Positions 7,527 to 16,830 are shown, numbered from the stretch's first letter. The stretch: 33,835 nt of DNA from an uncultured Bacteroidales bacterium (GCA_958418815.1 CATZGB010000030.1:1-33835); one strand, 5' to 3'. Program-made: numbers and translations. Notes: a model not told the origin generated them from the letters alone.

Positions 7527-8681
7527 TCAGCGGATCGCGTCCATCTCGCGGGCGAAGACGGTGGACTTGTCATCGTGGAAGACCTTGAACGACTCCACCC
7601 CGGGATGGCCGGGATAGGGGGCGTAGTAATGGTCTTTCTTCATCCACTCCGAGCCGTTGCGCCATACGGTCACATAGACCGGATGCCATTTCTTGACCAC
7701 AGGGAGCAGGCAGCGGGTGTACCAGTCGGTCACCGGCAGCCCCTCGCATCCTGTCTCGGTCAGGGCCGCGATTTTCCCTTTCTCGCGGGCCACCTCGACG
7801 GCTGCGCCGTATGTGGTGTCGATGTTGCCCAGCCAGGTGTCGATGCCATCCATACCGTCGCGGTGGTAGACATCGGCCCCGAGGATGTCGACATACTCGT
7901 CGCCGGGATACCATGTCATGTACTCCTCCCTTGAGCCCACGACATCGGGGGAATATGCCCAGAGCAGGCTGTTGCCGAGGCCCTTGGAATCGAATGCCTC
8001 ACGCATCATGGTCCAGAGCTTGCGGTAAGACTCCACGGTGGTGTTGGGGCCGCCCCACCAGAACCAGCCGCCCGACATCTCGTGCCAGGGGCGCATGATC
8101 AGGGGCAGGGGGTTGCCGTCGCTGTCGCGGAGGGTGGCCACATAGTCGGCGGCGCGGCCGATGTAGGCTTTCAGGGAGTCGTTGACAGCGGTGCCGTCAG
8201 TGACAGCCAGAGTCACCACGTCGGTGTCAATCGGCTGCCACGCGTCCTTGCCGTTGGCCGGGTTGATGGGGTGCCATGAGATGGCGTTGATGCCGCCACG
8301 CTCATGCTGGGCGAGCATCTCGGCGCGCATGCGGTCAAACGACACGGAGTCGAGGTTGACCGGCGACCCCACCTCTATCAGGCCGAGATCCCAGTGCATC
8401 ATGCCGGGGTAGTCGCCGACGGTCTCGAGGACATCGCTGCGGCCCGAGTCGCCAAACCATTTCACGCCGTAGACGGGGTCGTCGTCATGGCCGTAGATGG
8501 TCAGGGAGTCGGCCTGGGCATGCTCCAGACGCTGCATCAGCGTCTGCGCTATGGTCAGGGAGTCGGAGCATCCGGAACCTGCGTCAGCCCCTTGCTTCGA
8601 GCCGCAGCCTGCAATGAACAGGCCACAGGCCACCACCGGGAATATCAGACTTTTGGTATTCATAGAGATTCGTTGTTTCAT
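7527..8681 (-). CDS. GH26 beta-mannanase, lipoprotein
   Basis: 384 residues from the first Met. A second Met at residue 7 (start 8663) would give a more standard lipoprotein signal, ending in the lipobox IAGC with lipidated Cys26. The GH26 barrel follows (about 60-375). The acid/base is Glu201 in MRPWHEMSGGWFWWGG, and the nucleophile is Glu309 in ALTETGCEG. HWDLG (96-100) and SWHP (135-138) are further family motifs of the active-site cleft. There is no extra binding domain, so this compact enzyme resembles the periplasmic exo-acting or mannobiose-releasing members found in Bacteroides mannan loci. Lipidation would anchor it to a membrane, and which side it faces cannot be decided. A strong hairpin lies directly before the start codon. 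Confidence 0.9.
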   Translation of the reverse strand: MKQRISMNTKSLIFPVVACGLFIAGCGSKQGADAGSGCSDSLTIAQTLMQRLEHAQADSLTIYGHDDDPVYGVKWFGDSGRSDVLETVGDYPGMMHWDLGLIEVGSPVNLDSVSFDRMRAEMLAQHERGGINAISWHPINPANGKDAWQPIDTDVVTLAVTDGTAVNDSLKAYIGRAADYVATLRDSDGNPLPLIMRPWHEMSGGWFWWGGPNTTVESYRKLWTMMREAFDSKGLGNSLLWAYSPDVVGSREEYMTWYPGDEYVDILGADVYHRDGMDGIDTWLGNIDTTYGAAVEVAREKGKIAALTETGCEGLPVTDWYTRCLLPVVKKWHPVYVTVWRNGSEWMKKDHYYAPYPGHPGVESFKVFHDDKSTVFAREMDAIR

Positions 8682-8687
8682 TGAAAT

Positions 8688-8725
8688 GAAGCGGCCCGGA
8701 GATTAACCCGTCACCGGGCCGCTTC
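8688..8725 (-). promoter_or_regulatory. Intercistronic hairpin between the two GH26 genes
   Basis: A perfect 12-bp GC-rich stem, GAAGCGGCCCGG with CCGGGCCGCTTC, and a 14-nt loop. It begins 6 nt before the second GH26 start and has no T-tract after it on the minus strand. It likely affects processing, stability or translation of the operon mRNA rather than ending it. Confidence 0.7.
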
Positions 8726-8772
8726 TGTCACTCATTTGACTTCAAATTCAAGAGCTGTATTCTAAGGATTGG

Positions 8773-10167
8773 TCAGTTGAGGAGCGGTTTTATGTCATCC
8801 CTGTTGAGGGTGTAGGGCGACGAGACTACCTGCTGCCAGACTTCGGCCGGGGAATAATTCTTGATGAAGAACTGGTTGCTCTCTGTCTCATACCATTGCA
8901 TGAAGTAGAGCCATGTCTCACCCTTGGGGAAAGCCACGTCGGGGTTGAAGAGGTTGCCACACTCCGAGAGGGCCACCATCTTCTTGCCCTCAACGAGTTC
9001 GCGGACAAGGTAGAAGCGGTCGAAATCGCTGAAGAGGTCCTCCTCGCTGTAAACGTCCACTCCCACGAAGTCGCATTTGCCGTTGCCGACATACGCGCCC
9101 TGGAGCTGGTCGAGCGAGGCCAGCTCGCCGGCGTTGGATGTCTGGACGGTCCAGCACCATATCATGTTGTGGATGCCGTAGTCGTTGACCAGCTTGTTGT
9201 AGAGGTGGTCCCAGAGCTGCTTGGTGACCTCGACACCCTCTGCGCCCCACCAGAACCAGGGGCCCCAGGTCGGGGCGTAGTCGCCGGCTGCCTCGTGGAA
9301 CGGGCGGAAAATCACCGGAATGCCTGCGTCCTGGATGAGCTTGAGGTAACCGGCCACCTTGGCGATGTCCTTCTCCATGATCTCATACTCCCAGTTGCCG
9401 GGAACCATGGCGTTGGAGGGGCTGAAGCGGCTGATGCCGGTCGAGAGCTGCGCCTTGGGGTTGTTGAGACGCGGCACATTCCAGTGCCACATGATCTGCA
9501 CGATGTTGCCGGCTTCCCAGGCTTCCCTGACGGGGGTGATGTCGCCGTAGTCAATCCAGTTGGCGGGGGATGAGGCGAGGTGGATGTAGTCGAATCCGAT
9601 TATCGCCGGAGCCTTTCCGGCCTCCTGGGCGATCATGTCGTAGTAGCCGCTGCCCCATGCCACTTCACCCATGGTGCCCGACATGGTCTTGCTGCCATAC
9701 TGCGACTTGAGGAACTCGAAGAGCTTCTTGGCCTCGGGGGTCGCCGCGGGGTCGATCAGGTCTGCGTCAAGCACCGGAGCGGGACGGGTCGAGAAATGCA
9801 GGGTGTAGGGGTCGGCGGCCATCTCGGGATGGTCGTAGCGCACCAGCGCGCCTTCGCCGACAACGAGGGTATAGTCGGTGCCCGCCTCAAGGTCGAGGGG
9901 GATGTTGAGCTGGCAGATATTGGCGGTCGCCCCCTCTACCGGCTTGCCGTTAAGGGTGATGGCGGCGGCGTTGGCGATCTTCACCGGATGGGTGTAGTTG
10001 ACCGTGATATTGCGGTGGAGCAGCAGGTCGACAGTCGAGCCTTCGGCAATCGCGTCGGTGGCTGCCGTGGTCGGGGTGAAGGTCACGTCATCCTCCATAT
10101 TGTCGGAGCAGGATGCGGCCACGACTGCGAAAAGCCCCAGGGGAAGGAAATATCTAAGGAATTTCAT
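8773..10167 (-). CDS. GH26 endo-beta-mannanase with N-terminal Ig-like domain, lipoprotein
   Basis: 464 residues. The lipoprotein signal ends AASC (Cys20), followed by an acidic patch (SDNMEDD) of the kind linked with surface export of Bacteroidetes lipoproteins. Residues about 30-128 form an Ig-like beta domain, and the GH26 barrel spans about 140-460. The acid/base is Glu292 in FRPFHEAAG, and the nucleophile is Glu402 in ALSECGN. WHWNVP (227-232) and the aromatic run WGPWFWWG (301-308) line the cleft. It is the first enzyme after the surface binding protein, 34 nt away, so it is the best candidate for the surface endo-mannanase that makes oligomers for SusC/SusD import. The Ig-like domain probably acts as a spacer. 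Beta-1,4-mannan specificity is inferred from the family and neighbours. Confidence 0.9.
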   Translation of the reverse strand: MKFLRYFLPLGLFAVVAASCSDNMEDDVTFTPTTAATDAIAEGSTVDLLLHRNITVNYTHPVKIANAAAITLNGKPVEGATANICQLNIPLDLEAGTDYTLVVGEGALVRYDHPEMAADPYTLHFSTRPAPVLDADLIDPAATPEAKKLFEFLKSQYGSKTMSGTMGEVAWGSGYYDMIAQEAGKAPAIIGFDYIHLASSPANWIDYGDITPVREAWEAGNIVQIMWHWNVPRLNNPKAQLSTGISRFSPSNAMVPGNWEYEIMEKDIAKVAGYLKLIQDAGIPVIFRPFHEAAGDYAPTWGPWFWWGAEGVEVTKQLWDHLYNKLVNDYGIHNMIWCWTVQTSNAGELASLDQLQGAYVGNGKCDFVGVDVYSEEDLFSDFDRFYLVRELVEGKKMVALSECGNLFNPDVAFPKGETWLYFMQWYETESNQFFIKNYSPAEVWQQVVSSPYTLNRDDIKPLLN

Positions 10168-10201
10168 TTCAGGTTCAATCGTTTAAAATTTCAGACAAGA
10201 T

Positions 10202-11530
10202 TCATTTCTTGGGCTTTTCGGGCATGGGCTCGCTCTGGAGACACACGCGGATGTTGTCGAGGGCGATGGTCACGGGAACATTGGTCTCCTCCATGAACGG
10301 GCCCCAGCTGACAATCATCGAAAGGCCGTGGAAGTCATCCTTGGTCATCTTGCGGTCGCAAGGATTCATGTAGCGGTCCTTGGTGAACTCCGACAGGGGC
10401 ACTGACACTGTCACCCACTTGTCGCCGGTGTCATAAGAGCCGGCGCTGGTGTTCCAGGGCACCCACATGGCGCGGGGATAGGGATAGGGAGCATCCTCGC
10501 TGAAGAGGTAGTCGTTCTCGCCGAAGATGTCGGCGGGGGTGAACAGGATGTTGAGGGCGCAGATGGTCCAGGGGGTGGCCGACGGAATGTAAGCCTCGAA
10601 CTTGAGGCAGTAGTTCATGTAGTCGGCGGTGTCGAAGAGGGTCGAGATGTCGAGCGAGGTGATGCCGTTCTCATCCACAGGCCAGTGGTTGAACGAGAAG
10701 TTGTCCTCGCTCATGTCATTGTAGTCGGCCTTGATGCCGTCGAAGCAGATGAAGTTGCCGTCGAGGGCGGGGATGCCCTTGTACTCGCCAGAATGCAGCA
10801 CTTTGTCACCCTTGCGCCAGCCGTTGGCCAAGGCCAGGCCCTGGCCGTGGGTGCCGTCCCAGTCAAGGATCATGCCACGGGTGTCGCGCCACACGAATGA
10901 GGCGAGACCTTCACCGTAACGGGTCGCGGCGGTAACACGGCCTTCCTGGGTAGCGCCCTGGGGAACCTTGACGGTCATCTGGGTGCGGGAGAAGGCGAGG
11001 ATGTCCTCCTGGGCGACAGTCGCGCCGCCGGGGAAGGTGACCACGATGGGATGCTCGTCGTCGGTCACGAAGTAGTCGCCGTTGATTTCGACCACATCGC
11101 CGGGATTGGCCCACTCGCAGCTCATCGAGCTGATGATCGGGTCGGGCACCATTGTGTAGAAGTCGGCGGTGGTGGAGTTGCCCTTTGAGGTCACCAGCCT
11201 GACGGTGTTGGTGACATTATCCGAGATGGCGTTGGGAATCTCGACGATTATCACGTCGGAGGTCACATAGGCGGGATTGAGCATGGCTTTCTGGTCGTTG
11301 AACCACACCTGCTGCACGTCGCCCATATCTGAACCGCAGATGGCGATTTTCTCACCGAGGTAAGCCTCTGTGATATGCTCGTTGGCGGTGGCGGGGTCGG
11401 TGTACCTGAAGTAGGCCACCTTGGGGTCTTTCCCCTGGTCCTTGTCGGCGTCGGACTCCGAACATCCGGTCATAGCGACGGTCATCAGCGCCACGGGAGC
11501 GACGAGGATATATCTGAGAATTCTTTTCAT
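10202..11530 (-). CDS. Surface glycan-binding lipoprotein (SGBP-B type, IPT/TIG domains)
   Basis: 442 residues with a lipoprotein signal ending MTGC (Cys23) and then Ser/Asp/Glu/Lys-rich residues. Two IPT/TIG Ig-like domains follow, at about 38-130 and 130-215. A larger C-terminal beta domain (about 220-430) starts MILDWDGTHGQGLALANGW, as in the glycan-binding domain of SGBP-B proteins next to SusD. It has no catalytic motif. The position directly after susD fits the usual order of Bacteroidetes loci. Its role is to hold the polysaccharide, here probably mannan or galactomannan, at the cell surface so that the GH26 enzyme and the SusC/SusD pair can act. The C-terminal PEKPKK tail is short and unremarkable. 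Confidence 0.85.
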   Translation of the reverse strand: MKRILRYILVAPVALMTVAMTGCSESDADKDQGKDPKVAYFRYTDPATANEHITEAYLGEKIAICGSDMGDVQQVWFNDQKAMLNPAYVTSDVIIVEIPNAISDNVTNTVRLVTSKGNSTTADFYTMVPDPIISSMSCEWANPGDVVEINGDYFVTDDEHPIVVTFPGGATVAQEDILAFSRTQMTVKVPQGATQEGRVTAATRYGEGLASFVWRDTRGMILDWDGTHGQGLALANGWRKGDKVLHSGEYKGIPALDGNFICFDGIKADYNDMSEDNFSFNHWPVDENGITSLDISTLFDTADYMNYCLKFEAYIPSATPWTICALNILFTPADIFGENDYLFSEDAPYPYPRAMWVPWNTSAGSYDTGDKWVTVSVPLSEFTKDRYMNPCDRKMTKDDFHGLSMIVSWGPFMEETNVPVTIALDNIRVCLQSEPMPEKPKK

Positions 11531-11560
11531 GATTGTCTTGATGATTTAGGGATGCTGGAA

Positions 11561-13252
11561 TCAGTTGTAGGGGGAAACATAGTCGACAGGCTGGCCCAGG
11601 AGCTGCGGCGAGGTGGTCGAAGCGGCTGCGGGGATGGGGAGCTTGAAGGCGTCGGTGGAGATGATGATGGGATCATACTGGCCACACTCGGCGGTGTTGT
11701 CGACGATGGTGTACTGGCTGCGGTTGTTCTCGTTGGAGGTGGTGGTGCCGTCCTTCTGGATGTACATGGCCGAGCGGTTGTAGTCAGAGCCCCATCCCGA
11801 GTTGAGGAAGTCGATGGCCTTTGTCTTGCCGGCGCGGTAGCTGTAACGGAGGATGTCAAACCAGTTGGTTCCCTCGAAGGCGAACTCGAGGCGGCGCTCG
11901 ACAAGCAGCTGCTCATATGTGAGAGATGTCAGGTCGGTCCAGAGTCCGGCGCGGTGGCGCACCTGGTTGACCATGTCGAGGGCCACAGGGTCGGTGGTCT
12001 CGTCGGCAGCCCCCATGATGGCCTCGGCGCGCACGAAATACATGTCGGCCAGGCGGAGCAGGTAGATGTTGTTGGCCGCGTCCTGGTTGAGGCCCACGTT
12101 GCCATCGCAGTCGGCCGACTTGCCGATCACATACTTCTTGATGTGGGCCAGCATCTCGTTCTTGTCCTCGATCACCGAACCGTCGTCGCCACGGGTGTAG
12201 AAGTGGTAGGTGTAGCCACCGCCCGCCTTGTTGAGGTTGGGATAGTAGTCGCCCTCGGTCATGTAGACCCACTGGCGGCGGGTGTCGCGGTCGTCATACT
12301 GCGACTGCAGGGAGATGGTCGGGCCTTTGCCGGCGCCCCAGGTCTGGTCGGCGATTACCGACGAGCGGCTCCAGGCGCAGTTGCGGCCGTTTCCGAAGGA
12401 ATAGCCAAGCACGCCACACTGGATGGCAAGCAGCGACTCGGGCCCATTGTTGGCCTCCACGTCGAAGAGTGTCGCGTAGTTGATTTCGGTGAGGGCGGGC
12501 TTGTTGTCGATGACCTCTTTGGCGTCGGCGGCAGCCTGGGCGAAGAGGGCGTTGCGGTCAAAACCGTAGTCGGTGTGCGACGCCATGGTCAGGGCGATTT
12601 TGGCGCGCACGGCCAGGGCGGTCAGACGGGTGGCGCGGAAAGCGTCGCCGTCGGTCATCGGGAGGTTGTTGACGGCAAAATCAGCGTCGGCCAGCGCGAA
12701 CTCGTAGATGCTCTTCTGTGTGGCCGGGGGGAGCTGGAGGTCGTTGGAGGTGATGTTGGTGGAGTTGTCCTCAACGACAGGCACGTTGGTCCAGGCCTCG
12801 GTCAGCAGGTAGTAGCAGTAGGCGCGGATACAGCGGGCTTCGGCGATGGCCTGGTTGATGGCCGCGTCCGAGACCCCGTCCTTGCATTTGCCGGGCATGT
12901 CGTGTATCACCGAGTTGCAGAAGGCGATGACGTTGTACAGACCTTCCCAACCCTGGTTGATATACTGGTTGACGGAGGTGTAGGTGCCGAAGTACCACTG
13001 CCCCTCGGCGGCATAGGTGTAGTACATGTCGCCCGAGAGCATGTCAAACTTCCACTGGAAGTCGTGGGCGAACTGGTCCCAGGTGACGGCGGCGTAGAGG
13101 GCCATCGTGTTGGCGCGCACACGCTCGTCGGATGTGTAGAAGTTGTCCTGGGTCAGCTTGTCGACCGGGTCGACGGTCAGGAAGTCGTTGCAGGAAGACA
13201 GCGACCCGCCGAGCACGGCTGCTAATATCAGGGATTTATAAATGGATTTCAT
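11561..13252 (-). CDS. SusD/RagB-family surface glycan-binding lipoprotein
   Basis: 563 residues with a lipobox LSSC (Cys21) followed by NDFLTVDPVDKLTQDNFY, the standard start of mature SusD-like proteins. The N-terminal half is helical with TPR-like repeats (IRAYCYYLLTEAWTNVPVVE around 143-162). The C-terminus has the RagB/SusD family block WFDILRYS and a region like NVYLLRLADMYFVRAEA. It acts as the lid of the SusC transporter, capturing oligosaccharides for TonB-dependent import. It lies 25 nt after susC in the same operon. Ligand is inferred as manno-oligosaccharides from the GH26, GH130 and epimerase genes downstream. Confidence 0.93.
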   Translation of the reverse strand: MKSIYKSLILAAVLGGSLSSCNDFLTVDPVDKLTQDNFYTSDERVRANTMALYAAVTWDQFAHDFQWKFDMLSGDMYYTYAAEGQWYFGTYTSVNQYINQGWEGLYNVIAFCNSVIHDMPGKCKDGVSDAAINQAIAEARCIRAYCYYLLTEAWTNVPVVEDNSTNITSNDLQLPPATQKSIYEFALADADFAVNNLPMTDGDAFRATRLTALAVRAKIALTMASHTDYGFDRNALFAQAAADAKEVIDNKPALTEINYATLFDVEANNGPESLLAIQCGVLGYSFGNGRNCAWSRSSVIADQTWGAGKGPTISLQSQYDDRDTRRQWVYMTEGDYYPNLNKAGGGYTYHFYTRGDDGSVIEDKNEMLAHIKKYVIGKSADCDGNVGLNQDAANNIYLLRLADMYFVRAEAIMGAADETTDPVALDMVNQVRHRAGLWTDLTSLTYEQLLVERRLEFAFEGTNWFDILRYSYRAGKTKAIDFLNSGWGSDYNRSAMYIQKDGTTTSNENNRSQYTIVDNTAECGQYDPIIISTDAFKLPIPAAASTTSPQLLGQPVDYVSPYN

Positions 13253-13277
13253 CTTGGGATAGATTCAGGATTAGATA

Positions 13278-16200
13278 TTAGAAAGAGAGGTTGAGACCAA
13301 GGGTGTATGTGCGCGGGGTCGGGTAACGTCCGCGGTCGATGTTCTGCAGCAGAGCGCTCTGGTTGAATGCTCCGATTTCAGGGTCATAGCCCGAGTACTT
13401 GGTGAAGGTGTAGACATTCTGCACGTTGAAGTAAATCTTGGCAGAGGAGAGGCCCACCTTGCTGCCCCACTTGCGGGGAAGGTTGTAGCTCAGGGCGATG
13501 TTCTGGATGCGCAGGTAAGTGCCGTCCTCGATCCAGCGGTCGCTCATGCGGCAGTTGGAGTTTCCGTCGAGGTTGGAGAAGCGGGGCAGGCCGTTGCCCT
13601 GCGACACCAGGTAGACATTGTCGGGGTCGAAGCCCTTCGAGGGGTCGATCATGCCATACTGGGCGCGGCCGAGAACCTTAGCCGACTGGTTGTCCCAGAT
13701 CGAGGAGAGTCCCTCGGTCTTGTAGCGTGCCCAGTTGAGGATGTCGCCGCCGATCTGGCCGTTGAAACCGATCGAAAGCTCGAAGTCCTTGTAGGTGAAA
13801 GCGGTGGTGAAACCGAATGTCAGGTCGGGGTTGGGGTCGCCGATGATGGTCTGGTCATCCTCGTTGATGACACCGTCGTCGTTGAGGTCCTTGAACTTGA
13901 TGTCGCCCACCCATGCGCCCGAGGTGCGGTCAACGCGGTTGGCGTAGGGCACCGAGCCGCCGGTCTGTGTGGCGTGGTTGCGGATTTCGTCGGATGACTG
14001 GAAGAGGCCGTCGGTGACATATCCGTAGAATACACCCATGGGCTTCCCGACAGTGATGAGCGTGGCCGACTGGAATTCGGAGTACCAGTCGATTTTGCCG
14101 CGCATGGCCTGGGAGTTCTCGTTGAGCAACACGACCTTGTTGCGGTTGTGTGAGAGGGTGAGGTTCATGCGCCAGGTGAAGTCGTTGGTCACGATGGGGC
14201 GAGCGTTGATTGCCAGGTCGATACCGGTGTTCTGGGTCTTGCCGACGTTGGCGTAGGGGGGACGGATGGTGTAGCCGTTGGAGGCCGAGAGGTAACCGGG
14301 GGTGAAGACTTCAAGCAGAAGGCCGTCGGTCTGTTTCTTGTAGACATCGAATGTCAGCTCCAGGCGGTTGTTGAACACCGCGAAGTCGATACCGGCGTTG
14401 AACTGCTCTGAAGCCTCCCACTTGAGGTCGGGGTTGGAGAGATTGGCGGGGTAGTAAGCGGTGCCGAAGGGGGTCTGGATGGCGGTCATCGCCGAGGCGT
14501 AGCGGTAGGTGTCGATGTTGGAGTTGCCGACCTTACCGTAACCGAGGCGGAGCTTGAGGTTGTCGAGCCAGGTGGTGGTGCCTTCCATGAACTTCTCCTG
14601 GGTCACACGCCAGGCGAGGGCCACGGAGGGGAAGGTACCCCACTTGTTGTTGGGGCCGAACTTCGAGGATCCGTCGCGGCGCACGGTGGCGGTGATGAGG
14701 TAGCGGTTGTCAAAGGCGTAGTTGGCGCGGGCGAAGATTGAGGCGGTGGTCGCCGAGTCGTCGTAACCGTTGTTTGACACGAACTCGCCGTCGTTGGTCA
14801 TCACGAAAATCTGGTCTGACGAGAAGTTCTTCTTGATGAGGGTGGTGTTGTTCCAGGTCGACTTCGATGCCTCGAAACCGGCCATCACCGTCAGGTCATG
14901 CTTCTCTTTGAAGCGCTGGTGGTAGGTGATGTAGTCTTTCTGCACCCAGAAGAAGGAGTGGTCCTCGCGGTGCATCATCTGGTTGATGTCGTTGGAGACC
15001 AGGCCGAACTGGTAGCGGGGGATGTAGCTCTTGTTCTGGTTCTGGGAAGCGTCGAAGCCATATTCGGCGCGGAAAGTGAAGTACTTCGCGAAGTCGGCGT
15101 TGACATAGAAGTTACCCATGATGCGCTGGCGCAGCAGGCGGTTGTTTTTCTGCAGGGCCAGGGCCACGGGGTTCCAGGTCGAGGAACCGTCGACGGTGGT
15201 GGGGCCGGCCCAGTTGCCGTCGAAGTCACGCACGGGGACATGGGGCTGCATTGTCATGGCCTGCATGATAACGCCGTCCGAACCGTCGTTGAGGGTGATT
15301 TTCTCATTGGTGCGGGTATAGGCCAGCGAGCCGCCGAGCTTGAGCCACTTGGTGAACTGCGAGTCGAGGTTGAAGCGGGAGTTGAAGCGGTTGAAGTCAG
15401 AGCCGATGATGATACCGTCCTGCTTCATCCAACCACCCGACATGGCGTAGGTCAGCTTCTCGTTACCGCCCGACACGCCCACCTGGTGGGAGGTCATGAA
15501 CGCGGTGCGGAAAATCTCATCCTGCCAGTCAGTTCCGGCGCCAAGGAGCGAAGGGTCGAGGAAAGCCTTGTCGAGCTGCTTCTCGGTGATGATGCCCTCG
15601 TTGTAGAGCTGGTTCTGGTACATGGCGTACTCCGAGAGGTCCATCATGTCGATTTTCTTGGCTACTGTCTGCCAGGCCACATAACCGTCGTAGGTCACGT
15701 TGGTGTGGCCGGCCTCGCCGCGGCGGGTGGTCACGATGACCACACCGTTGGCGCCCGCCGCACCGTAGATGGCGCAGGCCGAGGCATCCTTGAGCACGTC
15801 GATCGAGACGATGTCTGAGGGGGCGATGGAGGCCAGGGGGTTTACCTTGGTCTGGCCGTTGGTGCCGCCGGCCCAGTCGAAACCGCCGATGTCGCTGCCG
15901 GCGGTTGACATCTGTACACCATCTATTATATAAAGGGGTTCATTGGAGGAGTTGATCGAGCTCGCTCCGCGGATGCGGATCGAGGTGGCGCCCCCGGGGG
16001 CGCCGGAGTTCGATGTCACCTGCACACCGGCGATTTTGCCCTGAAGCATCTGGTCGGCGTTGGTGACCACCGACTCGCGCATCTGGTCTTTCGACAGCGA
16101 GGCCACCGAGCCGGTAACGTCGGTGCGGCGCTGTGTGCCGTAGCCGACAACCACGACTTCGTCGAGGTTGACGCCTGCGTCCTCTTTCATTTTGATTGTG

Positions 16201-16484
16201 ACTTCGGTGCGTCCGTTGAGCGCCACCTTCTGGCCCTCATATCCTATATATGAGACCGCCAGAGTGGCCTTGCCAGACTTGACCGTGAGGGTGAAATTTC
16301 CGTCGATGTCGGTAGACGCGCCGTTGGAGGTGCCCACCTCGAGGACGGAAGCTCCGATGATGGGTTCGTCGTCCTGGTCGACGACTGTGCCCTTGACCGT
16401 GACCTGAGCCGACGCGGTGACAGCGAGTATCGCCGTCAGGGCCAGCAGCAAAGCACGAAAACTAAAGAATTTGCCTGTCATCAT
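13278..16484 (-). CDS. SusC/RagA-family TonB-dependent outer-membrane transporter
   Basis: 1068 residues. A signal peptide (about 1-26, ending TASA) is followed by a carboxypeptidase-D-like regulatory domain (28-113, with GTVVDQDDEPIIGASV and YIGYEGQKVAL). The SusC signature LDEVVVVGYGTQRRTDVTGS comes next, then the plug (about 118-235, with IRIRGASSINSSNEPLYIIDG) and a beta barrel ending in the aromatic residues NLSF. The first two codons are both Met, and either could start; the second leaves a slightly shorter signal. It is the first gene of the mannan operon and imports oligosaccharides with SusD using TonB energy. There is no extra N-terminal STN domain, so signalling through an anti-sigma factor is unlikely. 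This agrees with control by the AraC-type regulator across the divergent promoter. Confidence 0.95.
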   Translation of the reverse strand: MMTGKFFSFRALLLALTAILAVTASAQVTVKGTVVDQDDEPIIGASVLEVGTSNGASTDIDGNFTLTVKSGKATLAVSYIGYEGQKVALNGRTEVTIKMKEDAGVNLDEVVVVGYGTQRRTDVTGSVASLSKDQMRESVVTNADQMLQGKIAGVQVTSNSGAPGGATSIRIRGASSINSSNEPLYIIDGVQMSTAGSDIGGFDWAGGTNGQTKVNPLASIAPSDIVSIDVLKDASACAIYGAAGANGVVIVTTRRGEAGHTNVTYDGYVAWQTVAKKIDMMDLSEYAMYQNQLYNEGIITEKQLDKAFLDPSLLGAGTDWQDEIFRTAFMTSHQVGVSGGNEKLTYAMSGGWMKQDGIIIGSDFNRFNSRFNLDSQFTKWLKLGGSLAYTRTNEKITLNDGSDGVIMQAMTMQPHVPVRDFDGNWAGPTTVDGSSTWNPVALALQKNNRLLRQRIMGNFYVNADFAKYFTFRAEYGFDASQNQNKSYIPRYQFGLVSNDINQMMHREDHSFFWVQKDYITYHQRFKEKHDLTVMAGFEASKSTWNNTTLIKKNFSSDQIFVMTNDGEFVSNNGYDDSATTASIFARANYAFDNRYLITATVRRDGSSKFGPNNKWGTFPSVALAWRVTQEKFMEGTTTWLDNLKLRLGYGKVGNSNIDTYRYASAMTAIQTPFGTAYYPANLSNPDLKWEASEQFNAGIDFAVFNNRLELTFDVYKKQTDGLLLEVFTPGYLSASNGYTIRPPYANVGKTQNTGIDLAINARPIVTNDFTWRMNLTLSHNRNKVVLLNENSQAMRGKIDWYSEFQSATLITVGKPMGVFYGYVTDGLFQSSDEIRNHATQTGGSVPYANRVDRTSGAWVGDIKFKDLNDDGVINEDDQTIIGDPNPDLTFGFTTAFTYKDFELSIGFNGQIGGDILNWARYKTEGLSSIWDNQSAKVLGRAQYGMIDPSKGFDPDNVYLVSQGNGLPRFSNLDGNSNCRMSDRWIEDGTYLRIQNIALSYNLPRKWGSKVGLSSAKIYFNVQNVYTFTKYSGYDPEIGAFNQSALLQNIDRGRYPTPRTYTLGLNLSF

Positions 16485-16665
16485 GAGCGAGTTTAAGGTA
16501 AAAGACTTGTTTGAGTTAGTTAAAAGTTAAATTTGGATTATGGCATCCTTGAGTAAGGAAATTGGTTCATATGTCAGGGGATCGGTTGCCGGGGCTTTTA
16601 TTGCCCGGGGGATTTAAGGTGGCGCGCGGGGTGGAGACAAGCTGTGCCGCTCCACTGCGACGATG

Positions 16666-16709
16666 CAAAGTTAGCAAGGAAAAACCGAATCGGATGATAC
16701 AATTTTTGC
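16666..16709 (-). promoter_or_regulatory. susC promoter -7 box plus shared PUL operator
   Basis: TAACTTTG on the minus strand (16666-16673) is a perfect -7 box. The plus strand upstream reads CCGAAT (16685-16690) and GATACAATTTTTGC (16696-16709), with GATAC at the same offset as in the promoters at 1417 and 3256. The leader to the susC ATG is about 175 nt and holds an imperfect GC-rich hairpin near 16588-16610. The intergenic stretch 16485-16975 holds only this promoter, a second operator copy and the GH36 promoter. Confidence 0.7.
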
Positions 16710-16767
16710 AATAAGTAATACTAATCTGCTGAATACGCCCCGGCAAATGTTAAAATCCACAACTGGG

Positions 16768-16793
16768 CCGGATGACATGATACTTTTTTTGCC
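16768..16793. promoter_or_regulatory. Second copy of the operator-like element in the divergent region
   Basis: The plus strand reads CCGGAT, five bases, then GATACTTTTTTTGCC. This is the same layout as the element at 16685-16709 and in the same direction. The two GATAC cores are 83 bp apart, about eight helical turns. It lies 60 nt before the GH36 -7 box and may serve the GH36 gene or allow looping. Confidence 0.45.
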
Positions 16794-16830
16794 TTTTCTT
16801 GACCTTTTCACGCATATTGCACACACTGAG

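Noticed and set aside
11375..13225. A 616-codon open frame on the plus strand opposite susD
   Set aside because: It is the mirror of a high-GC coding gene, with low-complexity Gly/Val/Asp-rich sequence and no domain; susD on the other strand is certain.
14898..15818. A 306-codon open frame on the plus strand opposite susC
   Set aside because: Same reason: a shadow of the susC gene caused by GC-rich codon use.
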